Below, in pieces: positions 8,213-15,671 of a DNA stretch of 51,693 nucleotides. How positions within the stretch are numbered: the stretch's first letter is position 1; each line of letters opens with the position of its first letter. The DNA comes from Lachnospiraceae bacterium UBA7202 (GTDB lineage Bacteria > Bacillota > Clostridia > Lachnospirales > Lachnospiraceae): positions 1 through 51,693 of the forward strand of contig DKUO01000053.1 of assembly GCA_002490705.1 (NCBI GenBank). The letters are read 5' to 3'. Below the pieces are notes generated by a model, which was not told where the DNA came from, made no database searches, and saw nothing but the letters and a program-made list of their open reading frames with translations. Made by a program: the position numbers and the translations under genes.

Positions 8213-8656
8213 CTATCTTTTCATTTCAACAATATGTTCCGTCGTCCCTTCTTCTAGCCGCCTTGCGCCTGTCAAAGTAAATCCGTGCTTTTTGTAGAAG
8301 CGTATGGCGTCCGTGTTTTTTTCAAGCACCCACAGGCGGCGGCACTTTTTCTGTCCGATGGCAAATTGAATCAATTCTCCGCCGATGCCCTGATTTGCAA
8401 AGAAGGAATCCACATACAGTTCGGAGATTGTTTCTCCATCGATATGTACCATGCCTTTGACAAAATCATCGTCATAAACCCAGATGTGTTCCAGCTTGTC
8501 GGGATTTTCTATATACTCCGCCGCCAATGGGTAAACCTGGATTTCACCGAAAGAGACTTTGTCATTCTGAAAAATTCTCCTGTAATTCATACGTTTGGTA
8601 AATACCAGTATTTCCGCAATTCTGGAGGCATCGTCAAGCGTTGCGCGTCGTATCAT
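8213..8656 (-). CDS. GNAT-family N-acetyltransferase
   Basis: A 147-residue single-domain acetyltransferase using acetyl-CoA. The GNAT fold is complete: N-terminal MIRRATLDDASRIAEIL, the central strand ISELYVDSFFANQGIGGELI (motif A with Q-G-I-G-G for pyrophosphate binding, about residues 78-97), and LWVLEKNTDAIRFYKKHGF (motif B). The substrate is unknown. AAAGGA lies eight bases before the start. It points toward groEL and follows, on the same strand, the Rpn remnant 30 bases upstream. Confidence 0.88.
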   Translation of the reverse strand: MIRRATLDDASRIAEILVFTKRMNYRRIFQNDKVSFGEIQVYPLAAEYIENPDKLEHIWVYDDDFVKGMVHIDGETISELYVDSFFANQGIGGELIQFAIGQKKCRRLWVLEKNTDAIRFYKKHGFTLTGARRLEEGTTEHIVEMKR

Positions 8657-8686
8657 GTTTCGTATCCTTTCGACAGGCAGATCTGT

Positions 8687-9202
8687 TTATGATTTCCGCA
8701 AACATTCTACTTCTGCGCGGAGCCGCTCAATTTCAGCAAGTGCCTGCTTGTATTGGCGGTCTTTTTCAGCAACAACCTGTTCGTATTGGCGGTCTTTTTC
8801 AGCAATGACCCGTTCATAATTTTGCAAGTCCTGATAATATTCCTCGCGGTCGCGGCATCTTTTGCGGATTAACTCGTCGGCGCTCATTCGGAACATGGTT
8901 TTGGACGCTTCTTGCAAATATTCGTTTTGCTCTGCGATCATTTTTATTTCCTCCCAAGTGGTGGCTTTAAAAAGCATCGCCCATTTATGGATATGATACA
9001 GCTTATCTTCCTCTGTTGCCAATTCTATATGAGATAAGTCTAGCACATTCAGGGTGAGATTGTCACTATATTTTCGATGGTTTTTGATGTTTATCAGTTT
9101 ATAGGAAGCATAAAATTCAGGACAGTCCGAAAACAAAAATGCCTTATAAAGAAATATTGTAAATATCCGCTGTTTCATTTTCAAAAGAAAAGCTTCGTTC
9201 AT
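8687..9202 (-). pseudogene. 3' remnant of an Rpn/PD-(D/E)XK nuclease-transposase family gene
   Basis: The open frame encodes the C-terminal part of an Rpn-family (recombination-promoting nuclease, YhgA-like) protein. From about 9130 downward it reads SDCPEFYASYKLINIKNH, then the conserved LSHIELATEEDKLYHIHKW and MIAEQNEYLQEASKTMFRMS, then a coiled-coil tail. The N-terminal catalytic PD-(D/E)XK half is missing. The first ~24 codons of the frame overlap, out of phase, the 3' end of the neighbouring acetyltransferase, and homology begins right after that gene's stop (9144). The tail holds an 11-residue tandem repeat (EKDRQYEQVVA/EKDRQYKQALA), 33 bases per unit. A broken gene is the simplest reading. 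Confidence 0.72.
8751..8816 (-). repeat. 33-base tandem repeat in the remnant's coiled coil
   Basis: Two near-identical 33-base units start at 8751 and 8784 (each with TATTGGCGGTCTTTTTCAGC on the + strand). They encode an 11-residue hendecad of a coiled coil. Copy-number change by slippage would stay in frame. Confidence 0.75.
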
Positions 9203-9668
9203 ATATCCCGCCGTTTTTTTGAATCACTTTTATGGATGCCGTATTTCCTTTTTCAACGGATATATGAAGCTCTTTCAGGTTTGCTTCTCTGGCTATTTGC
9301 AAAAGTTGATATAGCATTTCTGTTGCATAGCCCTTCTTTCTTTCAGAAGGACGTACGCTGTATCCGCAATTTCCCAGATCTTTTAAAAATTCATTCAAGG
9401 TGTGTCTTAAATCAATGATGCCGATCATTTTGTCATCACTTTTTCTAATGGCAAAAAAAGTGTCTGTGACGACCCAATTTTCATTTACCGTTTTTGGATC
9501 GGCGTTTTGGGTTACAGAAGAGAGCCATTCTTCATAGCTTTCTGTTTTGTCAAAAAGTTCACTTCCACAGATGACTTGTTCGCCGTGTTGAAAATGTTCT
9601 TTGCGATAATCAAGCGCTTTCTCTTTTAGTTCTAAGGTTGGTCTTACCAAAATAATGTTATTTTTCAT
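9144..9668 (-). CDS. GNAT-family N-acetyltransferase
   Basis: A 174-residue acetyltransferase. Landmarks are the FFAIRKSDDKMIGIIDLRH strands and motif A as GYSVRPSERKKGYATEML (about residues 102-119, R-x-x-G-Y-A), then NTASIKVIQKNGGIYE. The substrate is unknown; the family modifies amines of small molecules or protein N-termini. Its start overlaps the tetR stop by 11 bases and has AAGGAGG six bases upstream, inside tetR, so it is the second gene of a tetR-led unit and probably controlled by that repressor. The downstream junction with the Rpn remnant lies directly after its stop. Confidence 0.88.
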   Translation of the reverse strand: MKNNIILVRPTLELKEKALDYRKEHFQHGEQVICGSELFDKTESYEEWLSSVTQNADPKTVNENWVVTDTFFAIRKSDDKMIGIIDLRHTLNEFLKDLGNCGYSVRPSERKKGYATEMLYQLLQIAREANLKELHISVEKGNTASIKVIQKNGGIYERSFSFENETADIYNISL

Positions 9669-10257
9669 AGGGAACCTCCTTCGGCAGTAAAAGCCTTTTT
9701 ATTTCACATATAATTTGAGTGGGAATATCGTGATCTATTTCCATCAACCTGCTGTACATTCGTACACCTTGATAGGCAAATAGAATGACATGGAAAACCG
9801 ATTCCGGGTTTACGCGGTTGAATTCTTTTGTGCTTATGCCGTAGTTGATCAGTGTTGTCCAAGCTGATTTGGAAAGCTCGTACTGGTTTTTGACAGAATT
9901 TTCTTCTTGCGAAGTAGACGAATTACTATAAAATTCGCAAATGGCAAGGCTGAGAGAATTTTTGGAATCTATCATTTCTTCTGTGTATTTTGACAGAAGC
10001 TCTTCCAATATTACAGCGGCCGGAATGTGTTGCTCTATTTTAGTGAATATTTCGTTTTTCTGTTGATCGGAAAAAGTATGGACAATTTCCAGAAAAATCT
10101 GTTCGGTGCTTTCATAATGGCGATACAAACCTCCGCGGCTAAGTCCTGTCAGTTCACAAATATCTTTCATGGTAACTTCCTTAAATCCTTTTTCCGCGAA
10201 TAGCCGGTATGCTTTTTCCAGAATATCCCGTTTCGTCTTGTCACCTTTCAGGCTCAT
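9658..10257 (-). CDS. TetR-family transcriptional repressor
   Basis: A 199-residue one-component regulator. Residues about 1-50 form the TetR helix-turn-helix: TKRDILEKAYRLFAEKGF, then TMKDICELTGLSRGGLYRHY. The C-terminal ligand domain is family-typical in length but not assignable to a ligand. The start has AAGGAGGTGAGG just upstream. The promoter region carries two imperfect copies of GCGACAC-NN-GTGTCGC, one between -35 and -10 and one after -10, so strong self-repression is likely. It is co-transcribed with the overlapping acetyltransferase gene, suggesting a drug- or metabolite-inducible detoxification pair; that role is inference. Confidence 0.92.
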   Translation of the reverse strand: MSLKGDKTKRDILEKAYRLFAEKGFKEVTMKDICELTGLSRGGLYRHYESTEQIFLEIVHTFSDQQKNEIFTKIEQHIPAAVILEELLSKYTEEMIDSKNSLSLAICEFYSNSSTSQEENSVKNQYELSKSAWTTLINYGISTKEFNRVNPESVFHVILFAYQGVRMYSRLMEIDHDIPTQIICEIKRLLLPKEVPYEK

Positions 10258-10277
10258 TTTATCACCTCACCTCCTTT

Positions 10278-10293
10278 GCGACGTTTGTGTCGC
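10278..10293. promoter_or_regulatory. TetR operator candidate A
   Basis: GCGAC-GTTTGT-GTCGC, an imperfect 16-base palindrome lying just downstream of the tetR -10 box (minus strand) and just before its SD. It is the same motif as candidate B, 26 bases away centre to centre. Confidence 0.6.
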
Positions 10294-10298
10294 TTTCT

Positions 10299-10327
10299 AT
10301 TATGCGCCACACGTGTCGCTTTGTCAA
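10299..10327 (-). promoter_or_regulatory. sigma-A promoter of tetR-acetyltransferase
   Basis: On the minus strand: TTGACA (10327-10322), a 17-base spacer, CATAAT (10304-10299). This is close to consensus. The spacer contains operator candidate B. Confidence 0.75.
10304..10319. promoter_or_regulatory. TetR operator candidate B
   Basis: GCGCCAC-AC-GTGTCGC, a 16-base palindrome with one mismatch, filling the spacer between -35 and -10 of the tetR promoter. Binding here would block RNA polymerase directly. Confidence 0.65.
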
Positions 10328-10353
10328 GAATAAAGATAATATTTTGATTTATC

Positions 10354-10382
10354 TTGCAAATAATATAAGAATGGCGTAAAAT
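10354..10382 (+). promoter_or_regulatory. sigma-A promoter of rel
   Basis: TTGCAA (10354-10359), a 17-base spacer, TAAAAT (10377-10382), giving a leader of about 40 bases before the rel start. Confidence 0.55.
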
Positions 10383-10428
10383 TGCTAATATGTAATATTA
10401 TGTAATCCGATAAGGCTTTGGTGAGTAT

Positions 10429-12744
10429 ATGGCGACAGAAGAGAAGACTGAGCTGGTCTTTGATGACGGCAGAATTGAATCAATCGAGGAATTTCAGGCT
10501 CCGGGACAGCTTTACGACGAGCTTATTGTTCGCGTGCGCAAATACCACCCTTCGACGGATATCAGTCTGATCAGAAAAGCATATAAGGTCGCGTCGGAGG
10601 CGCATGAGGGACAGGCGCGTAAATCCGGAGAGCCCTATATTATTCATCCGCTGTGTGTGGCGATTATCCTTGCAGATCTGGAAATGGATAAGGAGACGAT
10701 TGTTGCGGGGCTTTTGCACGATGTGGTGGAAGATACCGTTATGACGGACGAGGAGATCAAAGAGCAGTTCGGGGAGGATGTGGCTCTTCTGGTGGACGGC
10801 GTCACGAAGTTAGATAAATTGAGTTTCCACGGGGAACATCAAAATCAGGATAAGGATGCGGAAAAACTGGAGAGGCAGGCGGAAAATCTGCGTAAGATGT
10901 TTCTCGCTATGGCCAAGGATATCCGCGTGATTTTGATCAAGCTGGCGGACCGTCTGCATAATATGCGTACCCTACAGCATATGCGGCCTGAAAAGCAGCA
11001 GGAGATCGCGAGGGAGACGCTGGATATTTATTCTCCCATCGCCCAGCGTTTGGGCATATCGAAAATAAAGGTAGAATTAGACGACTTGTCATTGAAGTAT
11101 TTGGAGCCGGAAGCCTACTATGATTTGGTGGATAAGATTGCCGTCAGGAAGGGCGAACGGGAGCGGTACATTCAGGCGATTGTCGACGAAGTCAGCGAGC
11201 ATATCAAGCACGCGGGCATTCAGGCACAGATAGATGGCCGCATCAAGCATTTTTTCAGTATCTATAAGAAGATGAAAAACCAGAACAAGTCGATCGATCA
11301 GATCTATGACTTGTTTGCGGTGCGTATCATTGTGGACACGGTGCAGGACTGCTATGCGGCGCTGGGTGTGATTCATGAGATGTATAAGCCGATTCCGGGG
11401 CGCTTTAAGGATTATATCGCCATGCCGAAGGCGAATATGTATCAATCACTGCACACCACGCTGATCGGCGCCAGCGGCCAGCCCTTTGAGATACAGATCC
11501 GCACTTATGAGATGCATAAGGCGGCGGAGTACGGAATTGCGGCCCACTGGAAATACAAGGAGGCCTCCGACGGGAAGAAGGTGGAGACCCAGGAGGAGGA
11601 AAAACTGGTATGGCTGCGTCAGATTTTGGAATGGCAGCAGGATCTGTCGGATAATAAGGAGTTTTTGAATCTTTTAAAGGATGACTTAAATCTCTTTGCA
11701 GACAATGTATACTGCTTTACCCCTACGGGCGACGTGAAGAGTCTGCCAGCGGGCTCTACGCCCATCGACTTTGCCTACAGTGTGCACAGCGCGGTGGGAA
11801 ATAAGATGATCGGTGCAAGAGTCAACGGTAAGCTGGTGAACATTGACTATGAGATTAAGAACGGAGACCGGGTGGAGATCATGACCTCCCAGAACTCCAA
11901 GGGCCCCAGCCGTGATTGGCTGAACGTGGTGAAGAGCACGCAGGCCAAAAATAAAATTAACCAGTGGTTTAAAAACGAACTGAAAGAGGACAATATTGTC
12001 AAAGGACGGGAATTGATCCACGCCTACTGTAAGGCAAAGGCGATCAATGCCGCAGACGTTTTGACGCCTCAGTATGAGGAGGCTGTGATCAAGAAGTACG
12101 GGTTCCAGAACTGGGAATCGGTGCTGGCGGCAGTGGGACACGGCGCTCTCAAAGAGGGGCAGATTGTCAATCGTATGCAGGAGCTTTACGAGAAGGACCA
12201 CAGACGGGAAATGACCGACGCCGAGGTGATGGCGGAGATTGAGGATAACATTCAAATTAACCGCACCCGGCCCGGAAGAGCGCAGAGCGCCATTGTGGTG
12301 AAGGGGATTCACGATGTGGCCGTCCGCTTTTCCAAGTGCTGTAGTCCTGTACCGGGCGATGAGATCGTGGGTTTTGTCACCAGAGGAAGGGGTATTTCCA
12401 TTCACCGGACGGACTGCGTGAATCTTTTGAATCTGCCGGAGATTGACAGGAACAGGCTGATCGACGCAGAGTGGCAGGTTACGGAAGCGGCAGGAGACGG
12501 AGAAAAGTATCTGGCGGAGATCAATATTTATGCCAACAACAGAAACGGTCTGCTGGCAGATGTCTCCAGAGCCCTCACGGAAAAGGGGATCGATATTCTT
12601 GCTTTGAACACCAGAGTCAATAAGCAGGGGACGGCGACCATTATGATCAGTTTTGAGATCAGCGGCAGAGAAGAACTGAGGCATATCGTGGATAAACTCA
12701 GGACCATAGAGAGTATTATTGATATCGAGAGAACAACAGGCTGA
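10429..12744 (+). CDS. rel: bifunctional (p)ppGpp synthetase/hydrolase Rel
   Basis: Makes and degrades the alarmone (p)ppGpp in the stringent response. Domain order over 771 residues: HD hydrolase with H73 and HD at 97-98 in HDVVEDT, indicating an active hydrolase; the synthetase domain with RFKD at 325-328, the RXKD signature of bifunctional enzymes (RelA-only enzymes have EXDD); the EIQIRT strand; TGS at about 424-485 (CFTPTGDVKSLPAGSTPIDF); a conserved-cysteine/zinc-finger region with KCCSPVPGDEI; and a C-terminal ACT domain. ATG 10429 has only a weak SD (GGTGAG). The hydrolase gene that follows starts 11 bases after the stop, a common Clostridia arrangement. Confidence 0.97.
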   Translation: MATEEKTELVFDDGRIESIEEFQAPGQLYDELIVRVRKYHPSTDISLIRKAYKVASEAHEGQARKSGEPYIIHPLCVAIILADLEMDKETIVAGLLHDVVEDTVMTDEEIKEQFGEDVALLVDGVTKLDKLSFHGEHQNQDKDAEKLERQAENLRKMFLAMAKDIRVILIKLADRLHNMRTLQHMRPEKQQEIARETLDIYSPIAQRLGISKIKVELDDLSLKYLEPEAYYDLVDKIAVRKGERERYIQAIVDEVSEHIKHAGIQAQIDGRIKHFFSIYKKMKNQNKSIDQIYDLFAVRIIVDTVQDCYAALGVIHEMYKPIPGRFKDYIAMPKANMYQSLHTTLIGASGQPFEIQIRTYEMHKAAEYGIAAHWKYKEASDGKKVETQEEEKLVWLRQILEWQQDLSDNKEFLNLLKDDLNLFADNVYCFTPTGDVKSLPAGSTPIDFAYSVHSAVGNKMIGARVNGKLVNIDYEIKNGDRVEIMTSQNSKGPSRDWLNVVKSTQAKNKINQWFKNELKEDNIVKGRELIHAYCKAKAINAADVLTPQYEEAVIKKYGFQNWESVLAAVGHGALKEGQIVNRMQELYEKDHRREMTDAEVMAEIEDNIQINRTRPGRAQSAIVVKGIHDVAVRFSKCCSPVPGDEIVGFVTRGRGISIHRTDCVNLLNLPEIDRNRLIDAEWQVTEAAGDGEKYLAEINIYANNRNGLLADVSRALTEKGIDILALNTRVNKQGTATIMISFEISGREELRHIVDKLRTIESIIDIERTTG

Positions 12745-12755
12745 GGAGAAAAATC

Positions 12756-13388
12756 ATGTCAGATATAAAAATCGGAAGGCTGATGCTCGGCATCTGCCAG
12801 ACGAATTGCTATTTTGTGTACAGAGAAGGGGCAAATGAGGTCGTTTTCTTTGACCCGGCGGATAAGGGCGATTACATTTACGAGACATTGCAGGAGAAGG
12901 GATTTCAGGTGAAGGGCATTTTGCTGACCCACGCCCATTTTGATCACATCTGGGGCAGCAACAGGCTGCGGGAGCTTTCCGGTGCGCCGATCTACGCCTA
13001 TGAGGAGGAGCGTCCGCTCTGTGAGGATGCGGTTACCAATGTTTCCGATCAGGTGGGGCGTCCCTATACGGTGATCCCGGACCGGTATTTGAAGGAGGGC
13101 GAGGAGATTACCATAGCGGACGTCACCTGTAAGCTGATTGCCACGCCGGGACATACGGTGGGAAGCTGCTGTTATTATTTTGAGGAAGCCGGTATTCTTG
13201 TTGCGGGAGATACGCTTTTTCAGGAGTCTGTGGGCCGGACGGATCTGGCGACGGGCAGCATGAGCGCACTGGCCAGATCGGTGAAAGACAAACTGTTTTT
13301 ACTGCCGGATGAGACAAAGGTCTATCCGGGGCATGGAGAGCCGACTACGATAGGACATGAGAAGGAGTACAATCCTTTCGTGCAGTGA
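12756..13388 (+). CDS. glyoxalase II-like metallo-beta-lactamase-fold hydrolase
   Basis: A 210-residue MBL-fold hydrolase with a full binuclear metal site: THAHFDH (H59, H61, D63, H64), TPGHTVGS, AGDTLF and YPGHGEPT near the C-terminus. This is the short YcbL/glyoxalase-II-like type, which hydrolyses thioesters such as S-lactoylglutathione or related compounds; the true substrate here is unknown. It has GAGGAGA upstream and lies 11 bases after rel, so it is almost certainly in the same transcript. A hairpin with a short T run follows at 13423-13453. Confidence 0.9.
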   Translation: MSDIKIGRLMLGICQTNCYFVYREGANEVVFFDPADKGDYIYETLQEKGFQVKGILLTHAHFDHIWGSNRLRELSGAPIYAYEEERPLCEDAVTNVSDQVGRPYTVIPDRYLKEGEEITIADVTCKLIATPGHTVGSCCYYFEEAGILVAGDTLFQESVGRTDLATGSMSALARSVKDKLFLLPDETKVYPGHGEPTTIGHEKEYNPFVQ

Positions 13389-13422
13389 GCGTACAATTTG
13401 GATGAGAGAGCAGAGACGATAA

Positions 13423-13453
13423 GGCGATTGCAGAGTAGGGTAATCGCCTGTTT
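13423..13453 (+). terminator. probable terminator after rel-hydrolase
   Basis: GGCGATT (13423-13429) pairs with AATCGCC (13442-13448) and is followed by TGTTTT. The loop is 12 bases and the T run is short, so efficiency is uncertain. Confidence 0.5.
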
Positions 13454-13504
13454 TGACGTAACAGAAACGGTGGAAAAGCAGGCAATGCAACAGGGGGAGT
13501 GAAA

Positions 13505-14266
13505 ATGGAGGGACAGATGCAGACGGTCTATGACGGCAGACTGCGGATATGGAACAGGGATGCTATTAAGTATATCGCTATGCTCACGATGCTGCTAAAC
13601 CACATTGCCCATATTTTTCTAACACGGGGAACAACTCTCTACGAAGTGCTGGAGGATATCGGATTTTTTACGGCGCCGGTGATGTGTTATTTTCTGGTGG
13701 AGGGATATGAGCATACCCGGTCAAAAGTCAAATATGGATTTCGGCTTGCCCTGTTTGCGGCGATTTCTCAAATTCCGTTTCATCTGGCCTTCGGGTATCA
13801 GAGCCTGAATATGGTATTTACTCTGTTCTGTTGTTTTTTACTATTGATCGTGATGGAGAGGGTGTACAGTACGCCCTTAAGGATCGGGCTTGGCATGCCG
13901 CTGATCATCGCCACGGTGTTTGCTGACTGGGGAGTGGTTGCGCCGCTTTTTACGATCTTTTTTTACAACGGCAGGGGAGAACGAAAACAGATCGCAAAAG
14001 GTTTCGGCATATGCTATCTAATTTTTGCGGTATTGAACGTGCAAAACTATATGAACGGTGTGCCGGGAAACTGGACAATGTATGCGGTCGTTCACTCCTT
14101 GATCAGCGGGTTTGGAATTTTGGCGGCGGGAATTGTTGTTTTGTTTTTCTATAACGGAAAGAGAACGGAGCGGGGAAAGAATTTTTCCAAATGGTTTTTC
14201 TATCTGTTTTATCCGGGACATTTGCTTGTACTATATTTGATTAAGTTTGGGATGTCTCATATGTGA
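13505..14266 (+). CDS. TraX-like integral membrane protein
   Basis: 253 residues with about seven or eight transmembrane helices. The N-terminal WNRDAIKYIAMLTMLLNHIAH and the FFTAPVMCYFLVEGYEHTR motif match the TraX family, named after the F-plasmid pilin acetyltransferase. In Clostridia, chromosomal TraX proteins are common and their acyl acceptor is unknown. ATG 13505 is preferred because GGGGGAG ends six bases upstream; an in-frame GTG at 13499 overlaps that SD. Stand-alone gene between the rel pair and the DUF2201 unit. Confidence 0.85.
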   Translation: MEGQMQTVYDGRLRIWNRDAIKYIAMLTMLLNHIAHIFLTRGTTLYEVLEDIGFFTAPVMCYFLVEGYEHTRSKVKYGFRLALFAAISQIPFHLAFGYQSLNMVFTLFCCFLLLIVMERVYSTPLRIGLGMPLIIATVFADWGVVAPLFTIFFYNGRGERKQIAKGFGICYLIFAVLNVQNYMNGVPGNWTMYAVVHSLISGFGILAAGIVVLFFYNGKRTERGKNFSKWFFYLFYPGHLLVLYLIKFGMSHM

Positions 14267-14274
14267 TAAAAATG

Positions 14275-14320
14275 GTTTACATAATTGTGCATAATGACTA
14301 CGGAAATAAGTTTACATAAT
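14275..14320 (+). repeat. 11-base direct repeat before the DUF2201 unit
   Basis: GTTTACATAAT occurs at 14275-14285 and again at 14310-14320, a spacing of 35 bases. It lies in the 76-base gap between traX and the DUF2201 gene, where a promoter is expected but no clean -35/-10 pair is visible. It may be a regulator site. Confidence 0.4.
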
Positions 14321-14354
14321 GTGAAACAGAGAAAAAGGGAGGATGCAGTCCGGC

Positions 14355-15671
14355 ATGGAGACACAGAACAACGCGGAAAAGGAACAGAAAATCCGGCAGG
14401 TGGCGGATCAGATTTTACAGCTTTCCCATGACAGCCTCCTGATTCATATGCGGTTTTTGGATGTGGCGCTCTCAAAGCTGCCGGTAACCTGTAGGGCAAA
14501 TATGGGAGCCCATGTCTTTGACGGAGAAGGGCTTGTCTGCGACCCGGTCCTTTTGATCAGGCAGTATGAAAAGGAGAAAGCGCTGCCGGTCAGACTGTAT
14601 CTGCACACCCTGCTGCACGCCGTGTTCTACCATGGCTTCCAGACGGATAAAATGAACCCGGAATATTGGGATATGGCTACGGATATCGCCGTGGAGGCGG
14701 CGATTCTGGATATGGAGCTGCATTTGACAAGGCTTGAGGATGACGGCGAACTGGAAAACCGCCTTATGGTCTTAAAAAAACAGGCGGGCGGATTGACAGC
14801 GGAGAAAATCTACCGCCATTTCCGGATAGAGGAGCCTTCCACAAAGGCCGCTGCGGAGTGGAGACGGCTGTGTAAGCGGGACGAGCATATTTATTGGAAC
14901 AGAAAGGAAGAACTCGACCTTTCCCAGTCGGAATGGAGAAAAATCAGCGAGCGGATTCGGGCGGACTTGAAGAGCTTCAGCAGGGACAAAAACAATGGGG
15001 AAGGTATGACGGAGAATTTGGAGGAAGCGGTCAGGGAACGCTATGATTATACGGCCTTTTTGAGACGGTTCATGGCTATGGGAGAGGCCATGCGGGTCAA
15101 TGACGAAGAGTTTGACCATATTTTTTATACCTATGGGCTTGCGACCTACGGAAATATGCCGTTAGTAGAGCCGTTGGAATATCAGGAGAGCCATAAAATC
15201 AAAGACTTTGTGATTGCCATCGACACATCCGCGTCCTGCCGCGGGGCGACCGTGCAGGCATTTTTGCGAAAGACTTACAACATCATGCAGGAGAGCGAAA
15301 ACTTTTTTTCCAAGATCAATGTCCACATTATTCAGTGTGACAGTGAGGTACGGCAGGATGTGAAAATTACGGAGCGAAGGGAATTTGACGCCTTTTTGCA
15401 GAATGGAAAGCTGACGGGTTTCGGCTCTACAGATTTCAGGCCCGTTTTCGAGTATGTGGACGGGCTGCTCAGGGCGGGAGAGTTTGAAGACCTGAAGGGG
15501 CTGCTCTATTTTACGGATGGTTACGGCATTTACCCGGAACAGATGCCGCCCTATGACGCCGCGTTTGTCTTTCTGAAAGAGGATGAAAGCGCGCCGAAGG
15601 TGCCGCCCTGGGCCATCAGAATTGTGCTGGATGAAGAAACGTTGGAGGGAGAGGAGCAGGAAGCGACATGA
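14355..15671 (+). CDS. DUF2201 putative metallopeptidase/VWA-like protein
   Basis: 438 residues, cytoplasmic. Residues 84-93 read HTLLHAVFYH in the DUF2201 N-terminal domain, a HxxxH...H pattern that lacks the Glu of a classical HExxH zinc protease. The C-terminal part is a VWA-like domain with DFVIAIDTSASC; D290-T-S-A-S is an intact DxSxS MIDAS metal site. ATG 14355 (SD AAGGGAGG 12 bases upstream) or ATG 14343 (directly abutting the SD) are possible starts. The stop overlaps the MoxR-like ATPase start by four bases. MoxR-VWA pairs generally act as ATP-driven chaperones or metal-insertion machines; the target here is unknown. Confidence 0.85.
   Translation: METQNNAEKEQKIRQVADQILQLSHDSLLIHMRFLDVALSKLPVTCRANMGAHVFDGEGLVCDPVLLIRQYEKEKALPVRLYLHTLLHAVFYHGFQTDKMNPEYWDMATDIAVEAAILDMELHLTRLEDDGELENRLMVLKKQAGGLTAEKIYRHFRIEEPSTKAAAEWRRLCKRDEHIYWNRKEELDLSQSEWRKISERIRADLKSFSRDKNNGEGMTENLEEAVRERYDYTAFLRRFMAMGEAMRVNDEEFDHIFYTYGLATYGNMPLVEPLEYQESHKIKDFVIAIDTSASCRGATVQAFLRKTYNIMQESENFFSKINVHIIQCDSEVRQDVKITERREFDAFLQNGKLTGFGSTDFRPVFEYVDGLLRAGEFEDLKGLLYFTDGYGIYPEQMPPYDAAFVFLKEDESAPKVPPWAIRIVLDEETLEGEEQEAT

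Noticed and set aside
8751..8816. CRISPR-like repeat
   Set aside because: Only two units, no spacers, and they encode a coiled-coil hendecad in frame.
11686..12684. Long minus-strand open frame opposite rel
   Set aside because: It is the shadow of the rel coding sequence and has no SD or family features; similar shadows lie opposite rnr, the importer genes and the RND adaptor.
14430..14640. Active zinc protease in the DUF2201 protein
   Set aside because: The motif is HTLLH, without the catalytic Glu of HExxH; only the fold name supports peptidase activity.
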